DNA of 40,485 nucleotides, from positions 1-40,485 of the forward strand of contig NZ_LLXZ01000002.1 in the NCBI RefSeq assembly GCF_001440395.1. Direction: 5' to 3'. The DNA comes from Bradyrhizobium jicamae (GTDB lineage: Bacteria; Pseudomonadota; Alphaproteobacteria; Rhizobiales; Xanthobacteraceae). Under the pieces are notes generated by a model, which was given only the letters and a program-made list of their open reading frames with translations, had not been told where the DNA came from and made no database searches. This document shows positions 1 through 9,378 of the stretch, in pieces; within the stretch, counting starts at the first letter, position 1, and each line of letters starts with the position of its first letter. The translations under genes were made by a program, and so were the position numbers.

Positions 1-296
1 GGGCTGGCGGTCGCCGCCGGCTGCGATGCTGGCGCGGGTTTCGGCGCGGCCGCCGCCCCCTCCGCCTCCAGCACAAGGATCATCGAGCCTTCACTTACCT
101 TGTCGCCGGTCTTGACCTTCACTTGCTTGACGACGCCGGCGTGAGAGGACGGGATCTCCATCGACGCCTTGTCGGACTCGACCATGATCAGGCTGGTGTC
201 GACCGCGACGGTCTCGCCTGGTTTCACCATCACCTCGATGACAGCGACGTCCTTGAAGTCACCGATATCAGGAACCTTCACTTCGATCTGAGCCAT
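1..296 (-). CDS. lpdA: Dihydrolipoyl dehydrogenase (E3) with N-terminal lipoyl domain, partial
   Basis: Only the first 98 codons are in the window; the gene runs off the left edge. The translation begins [17 protein letters not shown] and forms one complete lipoyl domain (residues about 1-80) with the lipoylated lysine K43 in the motif [12 protein letters not shown] flexible Ala/Pro-rich linker starts at about residue 85. E2 is already encoded complete just upstream (16 nt gap), and E3 subunits with a fused lipoyl domain are known from homodimeric-E1 PDH operons such as those of betaproteobacteria. The missing part is therefore most likely the FAD/NAD dihydrolipoamide dehydrogenase that reoxidises lipoyl groups. 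The ATG at 296 is preceded by a G-rich ribosome binding stretch. The E3 identity is inferred from context because no flavoprotein sequence is visible. Confidence 0.8.
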   Translation of the reverse strand, partial: MAQIEVKVPDIGDFKDVAVIEVMVKPGETVAVDTSLIMVESDKASMEIPSSHAGVVKQVKVKTGDKVSEGSMILVLEAEGAAAAPKPAPASQPAATAS

Positions 297-312
297 GCTG
301 CGCCCCCCAATC

Positions 313-1878
313 TCAGAACAGCACGCGCCGCAGATCGGCGAGCACGTTGGCGAAATAGACGTTGAAGCGGGCCGCCGCCGCGCCATCGATGACGCGGTGG
401 TCCCATGACAGCGAAAGCGGCAGCGTCAGCCGCCAGTTCGATGTCTTGCCGTCGGCGGAGTGCTGCTTCCAGTAACCCTTGCAGACGCCCATGATCGCGA
501 CTTCGGGCGCGTTGATGATCGGCGTGAAATAGATGCCGCCGATGCCGCCGAGCGATGAGATCGAGAACGTACCACCCTGCATCTGGTCGGGCTTGATCTT
601 GCCTTCGCGCGCGAGCTTGGCGAGCGCATTCATCTCCTTGGCGATCTCAGGCACCGATTTCTTGTCGGCATCGCGGATGACAGGCACCATCAAGCCGTTC
701 GGTGTGTCGGCGGCAAAGCCGATGTGCCAGTAGTTCTTGTAGACCAGCGCGTCGCCATCGAGGCTGGCATTGAACTCCGGGAATTTCTGCAGCGTCGCGA
801 CCGCGGCTTTGACCATGAACGGCAGCAGCGAGAGTTTTACGCCGCTCTTCTCCAGCTCCTTGTTCATCTGGACGCGGAACTGTTCGAGGTCGGTGATGTC
901 AGCTTCGTCGTGGGTCGTGACGTGCGGGATGACGACCCAGTTGCGGTGAAGATTGGCAGCGGAAATCTTCTTGATACGGCCGAGTTCCTTGCGCTCGACC
1001 GGTCCGAATTTTGCGAAGTCGACCTTCGGCCAGGGCAGAAGGTCGATGCCGCCTACGCCGCCTCCACTTGCAGACGCGACTTGCGGCTTGGCAGGCACCG
1101 CCCCGCCCTTGATGAAGGCCTCGACGTCTTCGCGAAGGATGCGGCCGTGATTGCCCGATCCCTTGATCTTGCCGAGATCGGCGCCCAGTTCGCGCGCCAG
1201 CTTGCGCACCGCCGGGCCGGCATAGGCGAGCTCGAAGCTTTTCTCGTCAAAGGCGCCGACCACCGCCGTTCCAGCGGCGGTGGCCGACGAGGACGCAGGC
1301 GGCGACACGGGAGGGATGTCGGCCTGCACAGGTGATGCTCCGGTGGCGAGCGAAAGGATGATCGAGCCCTCGCTGACCTTATCGCCGGTCTTGACCTTGA
1401 TCTCGCGCACTGTGCCCGCAAGAGGAGCCGGTACCTCCATCGTCGCCTTGTCCGACTCCAAAGCAATGAGCGGATCCTCTGCTTTCACGCTGTCGCCGGG
1501 CTTCACGAATATCTCGATGACGGGAACGTCCTTGAAGTCGCCGATATCGGGAACCCGGACTTCCGCGACACCCGCCGGTGCGCTGACAGGCGACGGCGGA
1601 GCGCTCACGACCGGGCGCGCTTCGCCCTGCTCGGCGCCAGCGCCCACGAACTGCACGATCACAGCGCCTTCGCTCACCTTGTCGCCGACCTTGACGACCA
1701 CCGATTTCACGACGCCTTCGCGGGGCGCGGGCACCTCCATGGTCGCCTTGTCGGACTCCAGCGCGACCAAGGGGTCCTCGGCCTTCACCTTGTCGCCCGG
1801 CTTGACGAAAACCTCGATGACCGGGACGTCCTTGAAGTCGCCGATGTCGGGAACCTTGATGTCGATCAGACCACTCAT
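313..1878 (-). CDS. aceF: Pyruvate dehydrogenase E2, dihydrolipoyllysine acetyltransferase
   Basis: 521 aa. The E2 core transfers the acetyl group from lipoyl-lysine to CoA in the cytoplasmic pyruvate dehydrogenase complex. Domains in order: lipoyl domain 1 (about 1-80, K44 in [10 protein letters not shown]), Pro/Ala linker, lipoyl domain 2 (about 105-180, K144 in the same motif), linker, peripheral subunit-binding domain (about 219-255, [11 protein letters not shown]), linker, and the acetyltransferase domain (about 290-521) ending with the catalytic motif H494-x-x-x-D498-G ([10 protein letters not shown]). The two lipoyl domains are nearly identical, so they look like a recent duplication. 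The gene lies 24 nt after aceE and 16 nt before the E3 gene, so the three are surely one operon. The 2-oxo-acid specificity comes from the neighbouring AceE-type E1. Confidence 0.95.
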   Translation of the reverse strand: MSGLIDIKVPDIGDFKDVPVIEVFVKPGDKVKAEDPLVALESDKATMEVPAPREGVVKSVVVKVGDKVSEGAVIVQFVGAGAEQGEARPVVSAPPSPVSAPAGVAEVRVPDIGDFKDVPVIEIFVKPGDSVKAEDPLIALESDKATMEVPAPLAGTVREIKVKTGDKVSEGSIILSLATGASPVQADIPPVSPPASSSATAAGTAVVGAFDEKSFELAYAGPAVRKLARELGADLGKIKGSGNHGRILREDVEAFIKGGAVPAKPQVASASGGGVGGIDLLPWPKVDFAKFGPVERKELGRIKKISAANLHRNWVVIPHVTTHDEADITDLEQFRVQMNKELEKSGVKLSLLPFMVKAAVATLQKFPEFNASLDGDALVYKNYWHIGFAADTPNGLMVPVIRDADKKSVPEIAKEMNALAKLAREGKIKPDQMQGGTFSISSLGGIGGIYFTPIINAPEVAIMGVCKGYWKQHSADGKTSNWRLTLPLSLSWDHRVIDGAAAARFNVYFANVLADLRRVLF

Positions 1879-1902
1879 CGCTCTGTCCTCGGCTCCGCTG
1901 CC

Positions 1903-4590
1903 TCACACGGTCCAGGGCGCAGCGCGCCCGGCGTCGATTTTGTATTTGGCGATGGCTTCGGCCACGATCGCCGGCTTGATCGCGCCGTCATCGGCGAGTG
2001 CCTTGAGCGCCGCAACGGCGACGTAATGCCGGTCGACCTCGAAGAACTTCCGCAGCTTCACGCGATAGTCGCTGCGGCCAAAGCCGTCCGTGCCGAGCAC
2101 GACGTAGCGACGGCCAGCCGCCTGCACATACTCGCGGATCTGGTCGGGGTAGTTGCGCATGTAGTCGGTCGACGCCACGACCGGCCCCGGGTGACCGTCG
2201 AGCTGCGTCTCCACCCAGCTCTTGCGACGCGGCTCGGTCGGGTGCAGCAGGTTCCAACGCTCCGCCGCCATGCCGTCGCGGCGCAGCTCGTTGAAGCTGG
2301 TCGCGCTCCACACGTCGGCGGTCACGCCGAAGTCCGCCTTGAGCAGGTCGGCGGCTGCGATCACTTCACGCAGGATCGTGCCCGAGCCGACGAGTTGGAC
2401 GCGCAATCCCTTCTTCGTCGTCTCGCTGCCACGCTTCAGGAGATAGAGCCCCTTGAGGATCCCCTCCTCCGCCCCCTTACCCGCCTCGGCGAGAGAGGGA
2501 TGCGGATAGTTCTCATTCATCAGTGTGATGTAGTAGTAGACGTCTTCCTGCGCCTCATACATGCGGCGCATGCCTTCGCGAACGATGGTCACGACCTCAT
2601 AGGCAAAGGTCGGATCGTAGGACACGCAGTTCGGGATAGTGCCGGCCAGCACGTGGCTGTGGCCGTCCTCATGCTGCAATCCTTCGCCGTTGAGCGTGGT
2701 GCGCCCGGCGGTGCCGCCGAGCAGGAAGCCGCGCGCGCGCATGTCGCCCGCGAGCCAGGCGAGGTCGCCGACGCGCTGAAGGCCGAACATCGAGTAGTAG
2801 ATGTAGAACGGGATCATCGGCACGTTGTTCGTAGAGTAGGACGTCGCCGCGACGATCCAGCTCGACATCGCGCCGCCTTCGTTGATGCCTTCCTGCAGCA
2901 CCTGCCCGCTCTTGTCCTCGCGGTAGTACATCAGCTGATCGGCGTCCTGCGGCCGGTAGAGCTGGCCGACCGATGAATAGATCCCGAGCTGCCGGAACAT
3001 GCCCTCCATGCCGAAGGTGCGGGATTCGTCCGGCACGATCGGCACGATGTGCTTGCCGATCGCCTTGTCGCGCACGAGGGTGCCGAGCATCTGCACGAAC
3101 GCCATCGTGGTCGAGATTTCGCGATCGCCCGTAGCGTCGAGCAGCCGCTGGAACGTCGACAGCGGCGGAATCTGCAGGGACGCCGACTTGCGCCGGCGCT
3201 GCGGCAGGCTGCCGCCGAGCTTTTCGCGCTGCGCCCGGAAATACTTCATCTCCGGGCTGTCGTCCGGCAAGCGAATGAACGGGACTTTCGCTAGGTCTTC
3301 GTCAGCGACCGGGACCTGAAAACGGTCGCGGAAACCGCGCAGTGCATCCTGCGTCATCTTCTTGGCCTGGTGCGCGATCATCTGGCCTTCGCCGGACTCG
3401 CCCATGCCGTAGCCCTTGACGGTCTTCGGCAGGATGACCGTCGGCTGCCCCTTGTGGTTCACGGCCGCTGTATAGGCCGCAAAGACCTTCTCGGGATCGT
3501 GGCCGCCGCGCGCCAGCTGCCAGATTTCATCGTCGCTCATGTCGGCGACGAGCTGCTTCAGCTCGTCATACCTGCCGAAGAAGTGCTCGCGGATATAGGC
3601 GCCGCTCTTGCTCTTGAAATCCTGGTACTCGCCATCGACGCATTCCTCCATGCGCTTCAGCAACAGCCCGCTCTGGTCTTTCTCGAGCAACCGGTCCCAG
3701 CCGGAGCCCCACAGCACCTTGATGACGTTCCAGCCGGCGCCGCGGAAAACGCTTTCGAGCTCCTGAACGATCTTGCCGTTGCCGCGGACCGGCCCGTCGA
3801 GCCGCTGGAGGTTGCAGTTGATGACGAAGATCAGGTTGTCGAGATTTTCGCGGCCGGCGAGCGAGATTGCGCCGAGCGATTCCGGCTCGTCGGTTTCGCC
3901 GTCGCCCATGAAGGCCCAAACCTTGCGATTGGATGTTTCGGCCAGCTTGTGGTTCTGCAGATACTTCAGGAATCGCGCCTGATAGATCGCCATCAGGGGT
4001 CCCAGCCCCATCGACACCGTCGGGAACTGCCAGAAGTCCGGCATCAGCCAGGGATGCGGATAGCTCGATAGCCCTGCGCCGCCGGTCTCCTGCCTAAAGC
4101 CGAGGAGCTGCTCCTCGCTCAGCCGTCCCTCGAGGAAGGCGCGCGCATAGATGCCGGGCGAGCAGTGCCCCTGGACAAAGATCAGATCGCCACCATGCGC
4201 TTCCGTCGGCGCGTGCCAGAAGTGACCGAACCCGATGTCGTAGAGCGTGGCGGCGGATTGAAAGCTCGCGATGTGACCGCCAAGCTCAGAACTCTCCTTG
4301 TTGGCACGCAAGACGATCGCGAGAGCGTTCCACCGGATGATGGAGCGCAGCTTGTGCTCGATGGCGCGGTCGCCCGGCAGCGCCGGCTGCTGGTCCAGCG
4401 GAATCGTGTTGCAGTAGGGCGTCGTCAACGTCTGCTGAATGCTGAGGCCGCCGCTGCGCGCAGCGTCAATCATTGTGTTGACGACGAATTCGGCCCGCTC
4501 ATTGCCGCGGTGGCCTCGGATCGCCGACAGGGCATCCAGCCACTCCCGGGTTTCCTGCGGATCCAGATCGTGCGCGTCCACGACTGTCAT
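1903..4590 (-). CDS. aceE: Pyruvate dehydrogenase E1, homodimeric type
   Basis: 895 aa from the chosen start. This thiamine-diphosphate enzyme decarboxylates pyruvate and acetylates the E2 lipoyl groups. It has the long single-chain AceE architecture, not the alpha/beta E1 usual in alphaproteobacteria. The thiamine-diphosphate/Mg motif GDGETDEPES is followed by the AceE-typical segment NLIFVINCNLQRLDGPVRG, and the C-terminal transketolase half contains HEDGHSHV. An upstream in-frame start at 4623 is possible. The ATG at 4590 is preferred because GGGAGAGAG lies a few bases upstream and the protein then begins MTVVDAHDLDPQETREW, like other AceE proteins. It is the first gene of the aceE-aceF-E3 operon and is divergent from lipA. 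No regulator gene is adjacent. Confidence 0.95.
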   Translation of the reverse strand: MTVVDAHDLDPQETREWLDALSAIRGHRGNERAEFVVNTMIDAARSGGLSIQQTLTTPYCNTIPLDQQPALPGDRAIEHKLRSIIRWNALAIVLRANKESSELGGHIASFQSAATLYDIGFGHFWHAPTEAHGGDLIFVQGHCSPGIYARAFLEGRLSEEQLLGFRQETGGAGLSSYPHPWLMPDFWQFPTVSMGLGPLMAIYQARFLKYLQNHKLAETSNRKVWAFMGDGETDEPESLGAISLAGRENLDNLIFVINCNLQRLDGPVRGNGKIVQELESVFRGAGWNVIKVLWGSGWDRLLEKDQSGLLLKRMEECVDGEYQDFKSKSGAYIREHFFGRYDELKQLVADMSDDEIWQLARGGHDPEKVFAAYTAAVNHKGQPTVILPKTVKGYGMGESGEGQMIAHQAKKMTQDALRGFRDRFQVPVADEDLAKVPFIRLPDDSPEMKYFRAQREKLGGSLPQRRRKSASLQIPPLSTFQRLLDATGDREISTTMAFVQMLGTLVRDKAIGKHIVPIVPDESRTFGMEGMFRQLGIYSSVGQLYRPQDADQLMYYREDKSGQVLQEGINEGGAMSSWIVAATSYSTNNVPMIPFYIYYSMFGLQRVGDLAWLAGDMRARGFLLGGTAGRTTLNGEGLQHEDGHSHVLAGTIPNCVSYDPTFAYEVVTIVREGMRRMYEAQEDVYYYITLMNENYPHPSLAEAGKGAEEGILKGLYLLKRGSETTKKGLRVQLVGSGTILREVIAAADLLKADFGVTADVWSATSFNELRRDGMAAERWNLLHPTEPRRKSWVETQLDGHPGPVVASTDYMRNYPDQIREYVQAAGRRYVVLGTDGFGRSDYRVKLRKFFEVDRHYVAVAALKALADDGAIKPAIVAEAIAKYKIDAGRAAPWTV

Positions 4591-5172
4591 TACTCTCTCC
4601 CTTGCATGCCAAGCAGGCGTCATCGTTCATTGCGCCTCGCCTTCAAGCGGAAGCGCGCAATGCCACGCAGGCGGTATCGCCTGTCGTGTCAGGTCAAAGA
4701 CTGAATGCTGGCTGGCATCTGAACGTCCCCTCACGCTGTTTACTTGGAGCCGCCCTTTTTTCGAGCTGCTTCTTCTTTTGCAGACATCTAAGCAGCATTC
4801 GTGCCAGATCGCGGAAATGCCTGCCAATCGCTCGCATGCCATTCATTTTGCTGAGGATTGCTCGAAACCTCGTCGGCGGCGCCGGGATGTCCGGCCGGAA
4901 TCTGTCTGACGCGCCGGAAACAGGCCGCAGGTTCCGCCCGAAAGATCGGATCGTCCGGCGGGCGCGCCCCGCACCGCTACAAACGTTGCCGTCGTTCGGC
5001 CTCGAAAGCCGAGCGCAATGGTCGACAAATGTGGAGGTGACAATCGAGTTGACGAATTTCGTTCGGATAGCGAATGTCTGCGACCGAATACGTTCCTGCA
5101 CTTTCGTCGCGTGCGGCAGCGCGAGCGAATTCTCGGCGCCGCTACCTTCTCGCAGACCATGAGGTCGACCAA
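4591..5172. other. Intergenic region between aceE and lipA (divergent promoters expected)
   Basis: 582 bp with no convincing gene: the open frames here are short, overlapping and unlike any family I know. Both flanking genes point outward, so it should hold both promoters. The only loose promoter-like match I see is TTGACG at 5049-5054 on the plus strand, without a good -10. GAGG at 5161-5164 serves as the lipA ribosome binding site. There is a short palindrome TCCGGCCGGA at 4890-4899, of no proven meaning. Confidence 0.5.
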
Positions 5173-6138
5173 ATGACCGTTGTACTTGATCTCCTCAACA
5201 ACGATCCGCGCGCGAAGATCCGGGCCACGCCGCGTCACCCCGAGAAAGTCAACCGCCCCGACACGCCCATCCTAAGCAAGCCTGCATGGATCCGTGTGAA
5301 GGCGCCCGGCTCTGCTGCATGGGCGGAGACGAAGCGCATCGTGCGCGAGAACAAGCTCGTGACCGTTTGCGAGGAAGCAAGCTGCCCCAACATCGGTGAG
5401 TGCTGGAGCAAGAAGCACGCGACCTTCATGATCATGGGCGATACCTGCACACGCGCCTGCGCTTTCTGCAACGTGCGCACCGGCCTCCCCGGCCCGCTCG
5501 ACGCCGACGAGCCGGCCAAGGTCGCCGACGCGGTCGCCAAGCTGGGGCTCGAACACGTGGTCGTCACCTCGGTCGATCGCGATGACCTTGCCGACGGAGG
5601 CGCCGCGCATTTCGCCGCGACCATCGCCGCGATCCGGCTCGCGAGCCCGGGTACGACGATCGAAATCCTGACGCCGGATTTCCTGCGCAAACCGGGCGCG
5701 CTTGAAAAAGTCGTTGCGGCGAAACCCGACGTGTTCAACCACAATCTGGAGACAGTGCCGTCGAAGTACCTGACGGTGCGGCCCGGCGCGCGCTATTTCC
5801 ATTCGGTCCGGCTGCTGCAGCGCGTGAAGGAGCTTGACGGGGAGATATTCACCAAGTCCGGGATCATGGTTGGCCTCGGCGAACAGCGGCACGAGGTGCT
5901 GCAGTTGATGGATGATCTGCGTTCCGCCGACGTCGATTTCCTGACCATGGGCCAGTATCTGCAACCGACGCGCAAGCACCACGCTGTCGTAAGCTTCGTG
6001 CCGCCTGACGAGTTCGATGCCTATGAGAAGGTCGCTTATACCAAGGGCTTCCTGATGGTGTCGGCCACGCCGCTGACGCGCTCATCACATCACGCGGGCG
6101 ATGACTTCCGCAGGCTGCGCGAGCGCCGGCGTGGTTAG
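5173..6138 (+). CDS. lipA: Lipoyl synthase
   Basis: 321 aa. This radical-SAM enzyme inserts two sulfur atoms into octanoyl-lysine of lipoyl domains, which matches the lipoyl-rich PDH encoded next door. The auxiliary cluster cysteines are C66, C71 and C77 ([12 protein letters not shown]), and the radical-SAM CxxxCxxC is C92, C96 and C99 (CTRACAFC). The C-terminal [10 protein letters not shown] corresponds to the conserved RSSY/H-A motif that supplies a serine ligand to the auxiliary cluster. The frame is open from 5074, but the ATG at 5173 is preferred: GAGG lies 8 nt upstream and the family begins near here, before HPEKVNRP. It is divergent from aceE across 582 bp. Being linked to PDH, it may be a second, dedicated lipA, but whether the genome has another copy cannot be seen from this window. 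Confidence 0.93.
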   Translation: MTVVLDLLNNDPRAKIRATPRHPEKVNRPDTPILSKPAWIRVKAPGSAAWAETKRIVRENKLVTVCEEASCPNIGECWSKKHATFMIMGDTCTRACAFCNVRTGLPGPLDADEPAKVADAVAKLGLEHVVVTSVDRDDLADGGAAHFAATIAAIRLASPGTTIEILTPDFLRKPGALEKVVAAKPDVFNHNLETVPSKYLTVRPGARYFHSVRLLQRVKELDGEIFTKSGIMVGLGEQRHEVLQLMDDLRSADVDFLTMGQYLQPTRKHHAVVSFVPPDEFDAYEKVAYTKGFLMVSATPLTRSSHHAGDDFRRLRERRRG

Positions 6139-6308
6139 GGAGCCATTCCGTCGGTCAGCGCTTTTGGGTTGAACCCACGATCTTGGCAGCTTGGCGAAGG
6201 CGGGCTTCCGGCCTGCGAGCTACGGCCAGGCCAGCCAGCCCCAACCAAAATATCGAAAACAACCCCATGCAAAGTAGCCGACCGTCGCCGCCAAAGTAGC
6301 TTCTGGCT

Positions 6309-7028
6309 CTACGGCAGGTGGTGGCCAGCGGCCTGTCCTCCGTCGACGTGAAGTATCTCTCCCGTGACAAATCCAGCGCCATCGAGGTAGAGCACCGCGT
6401 CCACGATGTCGGAAACATCTCCCATGCGCCCCATTGGATGAAGTGCCGCCAAAGCCTGATGCGCTTCGGGCGGATGCATTGGGGTCCTGATTATTCCCGG
6501 CGACACGGCGTTTATGCGGATTCCGGTCTTCGCATACTCGATGGCGAGCGCCCTGGTCGTCGCGCTCAACGCCCCTTTGGTGAGAGAGGTCAGCGCGGCG
6601 GGAACGCTAGTCATCGGCTGGTCAACGAGACTTGTCGTTATCGTGACTATGTGACCATGCCCTTGTTTGCTCATCAACTCCAGCGCACGCTGGGTCATAT
6701 GAAAGAAGCCCGTTACGTTGGTCGACAAATAGATGTCGTAGTCGTCCTGCGAGTAAGCCGCAAAGGGCTTTGCCATGAACATGCCAGCGTTGTTGACTAG
6801 TGTATCGACACGACCGAAGCGCTCCAACGCCGTCTTGAAGACCTTCTCAGCCGTGTCGCGAGCGCCAACATCACCTTGCACCGTCACGACGCCCGAATCA
6901 GCGACGGGCGTTATCGACCGCGACGTTGCAACAACCCGGCAGTTCCGGTCCCTGAAAGCTTGAACGATACCGGCACCGATGCCCTGCGAAGCTCCCGTCA
7001 CAACGACCACTCTTTGCTCAGCACTCAT
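6309..7028 (-). CDS. SDR-family oxidoreductase lacking the catalytic tyrosine
   Basis: 239 aa, of classical SDR length. The Rossmann nucleotide-binding motif TGASQGIG (11-18) and the structural NNAG (79-82) are intact, and the C-terminal GEILHVDGG is typical of the family. The usual YxxxK is altered: K151 is present (LTSLTKGAL) but the position four before it is T147, not Tyr, and the serine position is shifted (TTS 131-133). Oxidoreductase activity is therefore uncertain. A subgroup of bacterial SDRs with a similar ALxSLTKG segment exists, so this looks like a real lineage and not a sequencing error. It follows the nitroalkane-oxidase-like gene by 58 nt in the same direction and is probably cotranscribed with it. 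GAGAGG precedes the ATG. The substrate is unknown. Confidence 0.82.
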   Translation of the reverse strand: MSAEQRVVVVTGASQGIGAGIVQAFRDRNCRVVATSRSITPVADSGVVTVQGDVGARDTAEKVFKTALERFGRVDTLVNNAGMFMAKPFAAYSQDDYDIYLSTNVTGFFHMTQRALELMSKQGHGHIVTITTSLVDQPMTSVPAALTSLTKGALSATTRALAIEYAKTGIRINAVSPGIIRTPMHPPEAHQALAALHPMGRMGDVSDIVDAVLYLDGAGFVTGEILHVDGGQAAGHHLP

Positions 7029-7086
7029 GATCCCGACCTCTCAATCGAAAACTCCAATCTTGGTGTGTCCCGATGCTGAACCTCGG

Positions 7087-8331
7087 TTACGCCGTTCCGC
7101 TGGCAGCAAACGGATCATAGTCGCTTCGCTTCAATATCGTGTGCAGCTGTCGCCGACGGATACCCATATTGCCGCCGTCGAAGATCGGCAGCGCGAGCGC
7201 ATCCTGCAGCAGACGAGCGAAAGGAGCTTCATGATCGTAGCTTTCGATGCCGACCACGCGCATGAGATCGGTGATCACGCGCACCGCGGCCTCGGAACCG
7301 AAAATCTTCGCCTCTGCTGCAAGCTCCTCGGCCGCCGGCGACTGGGTATCAAGCGCGTGACAGGCGCGCCAACTCAGATAACGCGCTGCTTCAATCGTGG
7401 TTTTTGCATCGGCCAAAGCGTATCCGACCGCCTGATGCTCAATGATCGCGTGAACGCCGCCACGCTTCTCGGTACGGGCGAAATGCAGCGCAAAATCGAA
7501 CGCCGCACGCATCAACGCGACGCCGAAGATGCCGACGAGTGCCGCGGTGCCCGTGAAGGCCGCAGCCGTCAACGCGAGGCCTGAGCCCTCCTGTCCGAGC
7601 AAATTGTGGCCAGGCGTCACGACGTTCTGAAACGCGAATTGCGGAACGAGATGCGCCCGATGACCGATCGTGTCGATTGCACGTTCGAATACAAGGCCCG
7701 CCATCGGTCCTTCTACCGCAATGATGGAGATCGCTGCGTCAGGCGCCGCCGCCGCGTCGGACCGGCACACCACGCACAGAACATTGGCGCCTTCGCGGTT
7801 CCAACCCGTGGCGGAGGACACCCATTTCTTGTGACCGTTGATGACCCAGTTGTCACCCTCTCGCCGTGCTGTCGTGCGGACGCCCTCGCCGGGCGGAGGC
7901 GAGGCGGCGTTGGCGCTACCGCCCGGTTCGCTGGAGCAGAATCCGGCAAGCGGCGCACCGCTTGCCTTCAGAAAGGGTGCGAGCAGGCGCTTGCATTGGT
8001 CGGGTGTGCCGCCGAGCAGAATCGGCAGCAGACCAAGCACGGTGCCAAGCATCGTGAGCGTCACGCTGGGATTCACGCTGTAAAATTCTTCAGCCAGGAT
8101 CGCCATATCCACCAACCCGGCATTGTCGCCGCCCGCAGGCACCGGGATGCACTTTCGCAAATAGCCGGCAGCCACCATCGCCTCGTAGGTCGGCTTGGTC
8201 GCAAGGAAGCGCTCTTCCGGCGTTGCCAGCAACTCAGCCTTCCTGGCCTCGCCAAGCACCTCCTTCGCGAACTTGCGGGAAGCGCGCCGCAGCTCGCGCT
8301 GTTGCGCAGTGAGCGTAAAGTCGATCGCCAT
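7087..8331 (-). CDS. Nitroalkane oxidase-like flavoprotein (acyl-CoA dehydrogenase superfamily)
   Basis: 414 aa FAD enzyme of the acyl-CoA dehydrogenase fold. It resembles fungal (Fusarium) nitroalkane oxidase along its full length, as far as I recall that sequence. Where acyl-CoA dehydrogenases carry the catalytic Glu, it has IFDGGNMGIRRRQ, so the catalytic base is D385 with a following R392. These correspond to Asp402 and Arg409 of the Fusarium enzyme; the Ser276 position is T262 (a conservative change). Other shared segments are CSSEPGGSAN, FARTEKRGG and IIEHQAV. Nitroalkane oxidase converts nitroalkanes to aldehyde or ketone with nitrite and hydrogen peroxide, without CoA. Ordinary acyl-CoA or thioester chemistry remains possible. 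It lies between an AraC regulator gene and an SDR gene in the same direction; AGAGGG precedes the ATG. Confidence 0.85.
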   Translation of the reverse strand: MAIDFTLTAQQRELRRASRKFAKEVLGEARKAELLATPEERFLATKPTYEAMVAAGYLRKCIPVPAGGDNAGLVDMAILAEEFYSVNPSVTLTMLGTVLGLLPILLGGTPDQCKRLLAPFLKASGAPLAGFCSSEPGGSANAASPPPGEGVRTTARREGDNWVINGHKKWVSSATGWNREGANVLCVVCRSDAAAAPDAAISIIAVEGPMAGLVFERAIDTIGHRAHLVPQFAFQNVVTPGHNLLGQEGSGLALTAAAFTGTAALVGIFGVALMRAAFDFALHFARTEKRGGVHAIIEHQAVGYALADAKTTIEAARYLSWRACHALDTQSPAAEELAAEAKIFGSEAAVRVITDLMRVVGIESYDHEAPFARLLQDALALPIFDGGNMGIRRRQLHTILKRSDYDPFAASGTA

Positions 8332-8442
8332 CGCAATGCCCTCTGGTCCGGGTGTTGGCCGTCAGGCAATGGCTATCCCAACCACGAGATAAAATCTTGG
8401 ACGGTGGCGCCCGATTTCCTGGCGTGGAGTGAACCAGATTGA

Positions 8443-9378
8443 TTAGCGTGCGGCGGCGCGGCGGAACTCCCGCGGGGCCAATCCATTGCAACGCTTGAAC
8501 AGGCGGTTGAAATGCGAGATGTCGCGGAAGCCCGCGGCAAAGGCGATCTCGGCAATGGTCTCCTGAGCGGAATTTCGATCAAGGAGCTTGCGCGTGCAGG
8601 CGGCAATCCGCTTCTCGTTGAGGTGCTCTCCCACTGAGCGACCGGTTGCCGCAAACAAACGGTGTACGTAGCGCTCAGAGCAACGGAATCGTGCGGCGAG
8701 TGCTGCAGCGCCCAGCTTGGGGTCGTTGCTATAGCGATCGATATGGTCAAGCATCATCGACAGCAGCACGGGAGTATGGACGCGCTCGACGGAGATATCC
8801 GACAAAATTTCCGGCGCGCACGAAATGAGATCGGTTACGTGCATGCCGATCAGTGTCAGGGTTCTCGGGAGTTGAGAACCACTCAAGCTGAGTTCGGCGT
8901 AGCTGGCGAGCGTCCGGGAGAGAGCGCGGCCAGTTTCCGTCGCGGACAGGTTCAGTCGCGGGCGATCCAGCAGCGCTATCGGCAATAGTCGTCGTGGTAC
9001 AGCAAAGCAGAACAGTTTGAAATCGCGGTAGTTGGCGATCTCGAACGGCTCTGTCGTATCCACAAGCGCCAGGTCACCGGGCGTGCTGATCTGCTCGTGG
9101 CCCCGCTGCGTGGTACGCCCCAACCCTCCGAGCTGCAGGTTGACAAAGCAAAGATCGTCCGTGCTCGAGGCAATGTGCGAAGCGAGGCGAAGCACCGTAT
9201 GCCCGGTGGCTGTGACCAGCGATACCTGAATCGGAGCAGCATCAACCCTCGAAATTGCGCCTCCGAAGGGCAGGTCAGCAATCCTGCGTGGCTCAAGTCG
9301 AACGAAAGCAGCCGCAAGGTCGTCAGCCCAGCTTCCAAAGGGCTGATCCGGGCGACTCGGCGTGGTCGACCATTCCAT
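8443..9378 (-). CDS. AraC-family transcriptional regulator
   Basis: 311 aa from the chosen start. The N-terminal about 200 residues form an AraC-binding-like sensor domain (with LVDTTEPFEI and FKLFCFAVPRRLL). The C-terminal about 100 residues carry the two helix-turn-helix motifs, with the AraC signature IAEIAFAAGFRDISHFNRLF and a final PREFRR. The frame is open upstream to 9606, but the ATG at 9378 (MEWSTTPSRPDQ) has GAGG at a good distance and begins where the family usually starts. It reads in the same direction as the nitroalkane-oxidase-like gene 111 nt downstream and probably activates that operon in response to its substrate. The ligand is unknown. Confidence 0.87.
   Translation of the reverse strand: MEWSTTPSRPDQPFGSWADDLAAAFVRLEPRRIADLPFGGAISRVDAAPIQVSLVTATGHTVLRLASHIASSTDDLCFVNLQLGGLGRTTQRGHEQISTPGDLALVDTTEPFEIANYRDFKLFCFAVPRRLLPIALLDRPRLNLSATETGRALSRTLASYAELSLSGSQLPRTLTLIGMHVTDLISCAPEILSDISVERVHTPVLLSMMLDHIDRYSNDPKLGAAALAARFRCSERYVHRLFAATGRSVGEHLNEKRIAACTRKLLDRNSAQETIAEIAFAAGFRDISHFNRLFKRCNGLAPREFRRAAAR

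Noticed and set aside
5049..5077. Promoter-like TTGACG before lipA
   Set aside because: There is no acceptable -10 at 16-18 bp, so it is mentioned only in the intergenic entry and not called as a promoter.
6155..6290. Minus-strand segment with FSIFWLGLAGLAVARR, resembling a PEP-CTERM-type membrane anchor
   Set aside because: There is no PEP motif, no start or upstream protein-like sequence, and the frame runs into the SDR gene. It may be chance or a very decayed remnant.
7659..7672. GATGACCGATCGTG, a half-match to the TetR operator
   Set aside because: It is inside the nitroalkane-oxidase-like gene, and the second arm is broken.
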